Notes under the pieces: model-generated | What the model saw: the letters and a program-made list of their open reading frames with translations, nothing else | Databases searched by the model: none | Told to the model about the DNA's origin: nothing | In this document: in pieces, positions 63,140 to 64,000 of the stretch | Layout: every line of letters starts with the position of its first letter | How positions within the stretch are numbered: the stretch's first letter is position 1 | Assembly: GCF_000321225.1 (NCBI RefSeq) | Contig: NW_004451408.1 | Coordinates: 586,595-650,594 of the forward strand | Direction: 5' to 3' | Length of the DNA stretch: 64,000 nucleotides | From: Odobenus rosmarus divergens | Lineage: Eukaryota; Chordata; Mammalia; Carnivora; Odobenidae | Position numbers and translations under genes: made by a program

Positions 63140-64000
63140 ATAAATAAAATCACAAATGAAAGAGATCGCAACCAACACCAAAGAAATAGAATTATAAGAA
63201 CATATTATGAGCAACTATATGCCAGCAAATTAGATAATCTGGAAGAAATGGATGCATTCCTAGAGACATATAAACTACCAAAACTGAACCAGGAAGAAAT
63301 AGAAAACCTGAACAGACCCATAACCAGTAAGGAAATTGAAGGAGTAATCAAAAATCTCCCAAGAAACAAGAGTCCAGGGCCAGATGGCTTCCCAGAGGAA
63401 TTCTACCAAACATTTAAAGAAGAATTAATACCTATTCTGAAACTGTTCCAAAAAATAGAAATGGAAGGAAAACTTCCAAACTCATTTTATGAGGCCAGCA
63501 ATGCCTTGATCCCAAAACCAGACAAAGACCCCATTGAAAAGGAGAAATACAGACCAATATCCCTGACGAACGTGGATGTAAAAATTCTCACCAAAATACT
63601 AGCCAACACGATCCAACAGTACATTAAAAGGATTATTCACCACGACCAAGTGGGATTTATTCCTGGGCTGCAAGGTTGGTTCAACATCCACAAATCATTC
63701 AATGTGATACAATACATTAATAAAAGAAAGAACAAGAACCATATGATCCTCTCAATAGGTGCAGAAAAAGCATTTGACAAAGTACAGCATCCTTTCTTGA
63801 ATAAAACTCTTCACAGTGTAGGGATAGAGGGTACATACTTCAATATCATAAAAGTCATCTATGAAAAACCCACAGCGAATATCATTCTCAATGGGGAAAA
63901 ACTGAGAGCTTTTCCCCTAAGGTCAGGAACATGGAGGGATGTCCACTACCACCACTGCTATTCAACATAGTACTAGAAGTCCTAGCCTCAGCAATCAGAC
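63140..64000 (+). mobile_element. L1 ORF2 reverse transcriptase segment, cut by window edge
   Basis: An open frame of 240 codons (63248-63970) encodes the N-terminal half of the L1 reverse transcriptase: [19 protein letters not shown], then [36 protein letters not shown] and the motif A region. The motif A catalytic Asp is replaced by Gly (GGT at 63758-63760: [10 protein letters not shown]). A frameshift near 63920 breaks the frame in the LRSGTRQGCPLS region. The element continues past 64000. Non-functional but relatively young. Confidence 0.93.

Larger units (their letters stand above)
60462..64000 (-). other. ANKRD31: Upstream intron of ANKRD31 (partial)
   Basis: The intron that precedes the 997-base exon runs off the right edge. 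I searched the minus strand for the expected coiled-coil exon ending in an Arg codon split as AG|G and did not find it, so it lies beyond 64000. The intron holds an unassigned ancient repeat, an L1 3' end, a short antisense L1 tail and the start of a younger L1. 60540-61100 and 61490-62150 show nothing else. Confidence 0.7.

Overview
The window is mammalian nuclear DNA from a carnivore. The strongest sign is about twenty copies of the tRNA-Lys-derived CanSINE, read on the plus strand as a start like GGGGCGCCTGGGTGGCTCAG and an end like AAATAAATAAAATCTTT plus an A-tail, many with clear target-site duplications (TSDs). The internal variant (GACAGAGAGAGACACAGCGA on the opposite strand) fits bear, seal or mustelid relatives (Arctoidea) better than dog or cat; that narrowing is an inference from remembered family consensus. 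There are no prokaryotic features.

One protein-coding gene can be read directly: the 3' part of ANKRD31, on the minus strand. Four coding exons were found by eye, with consensus splice sites and matching phases: 60461-59465, 48319-48179, 38385-38283 and 30175-30030, the last carrying the stop codon. Together they encode about 461 residues: a basic coiled-coil-like stretch, a long Ser-rich linker with a nuclear localisation motif, a RAMA domain split over three exons, and the conserved C-terminal segment known to bind REC114. A poly(A) signal lies about 190 bases after the stop. The ankyrin repeats and everything further upstream lie beyond 64000. ANKRD31 acts in meiotic prophase, with REC114, in the formation of programmed double-strand breaks.

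The left half (1-29.8 kb) has no readable coding exon. It holds a strong CpG island (about 16.46-17.99 kb) with clustered CCAAT boxes at its right edge and a good splice donor on the minus strand. By mammalian gene order (GCNT4 next to the 3' end of ANKRD31, same strand) this is a candidate GCNT4 promoter with a non-coding first exon; the GCNT4 coding exon is not in the window. A solo ERV1-type LTR (18301-18979, 4-bp TSD) sits just upstream of the island. The rest is MIR, L2, MER5 and MLT1-like fossils, simple repeats and unremarkable unique sequence.

The right half (30-64 kb) is ANKRD31 exons and introns, filled with LINE-1. It includes a long old L1 (about 51.25-58.5 kb) preceded by another L1 5' region (48.36-51.25 kb), a younger 5'-truncated L1 with a 16-bp TSD and a SINE nested inside (41966-44562), and part of a young L1 ORF2 running off the right edge with a mutated catalytic aspartate. 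I see no undescribed biological system. The most unusual structures are a perfect 22-bp-arm palindrome attached to a CanSINE tail fragment (16138-16184) and a perfect 114-bp tandem duplication inside an L1 (50051-50278).
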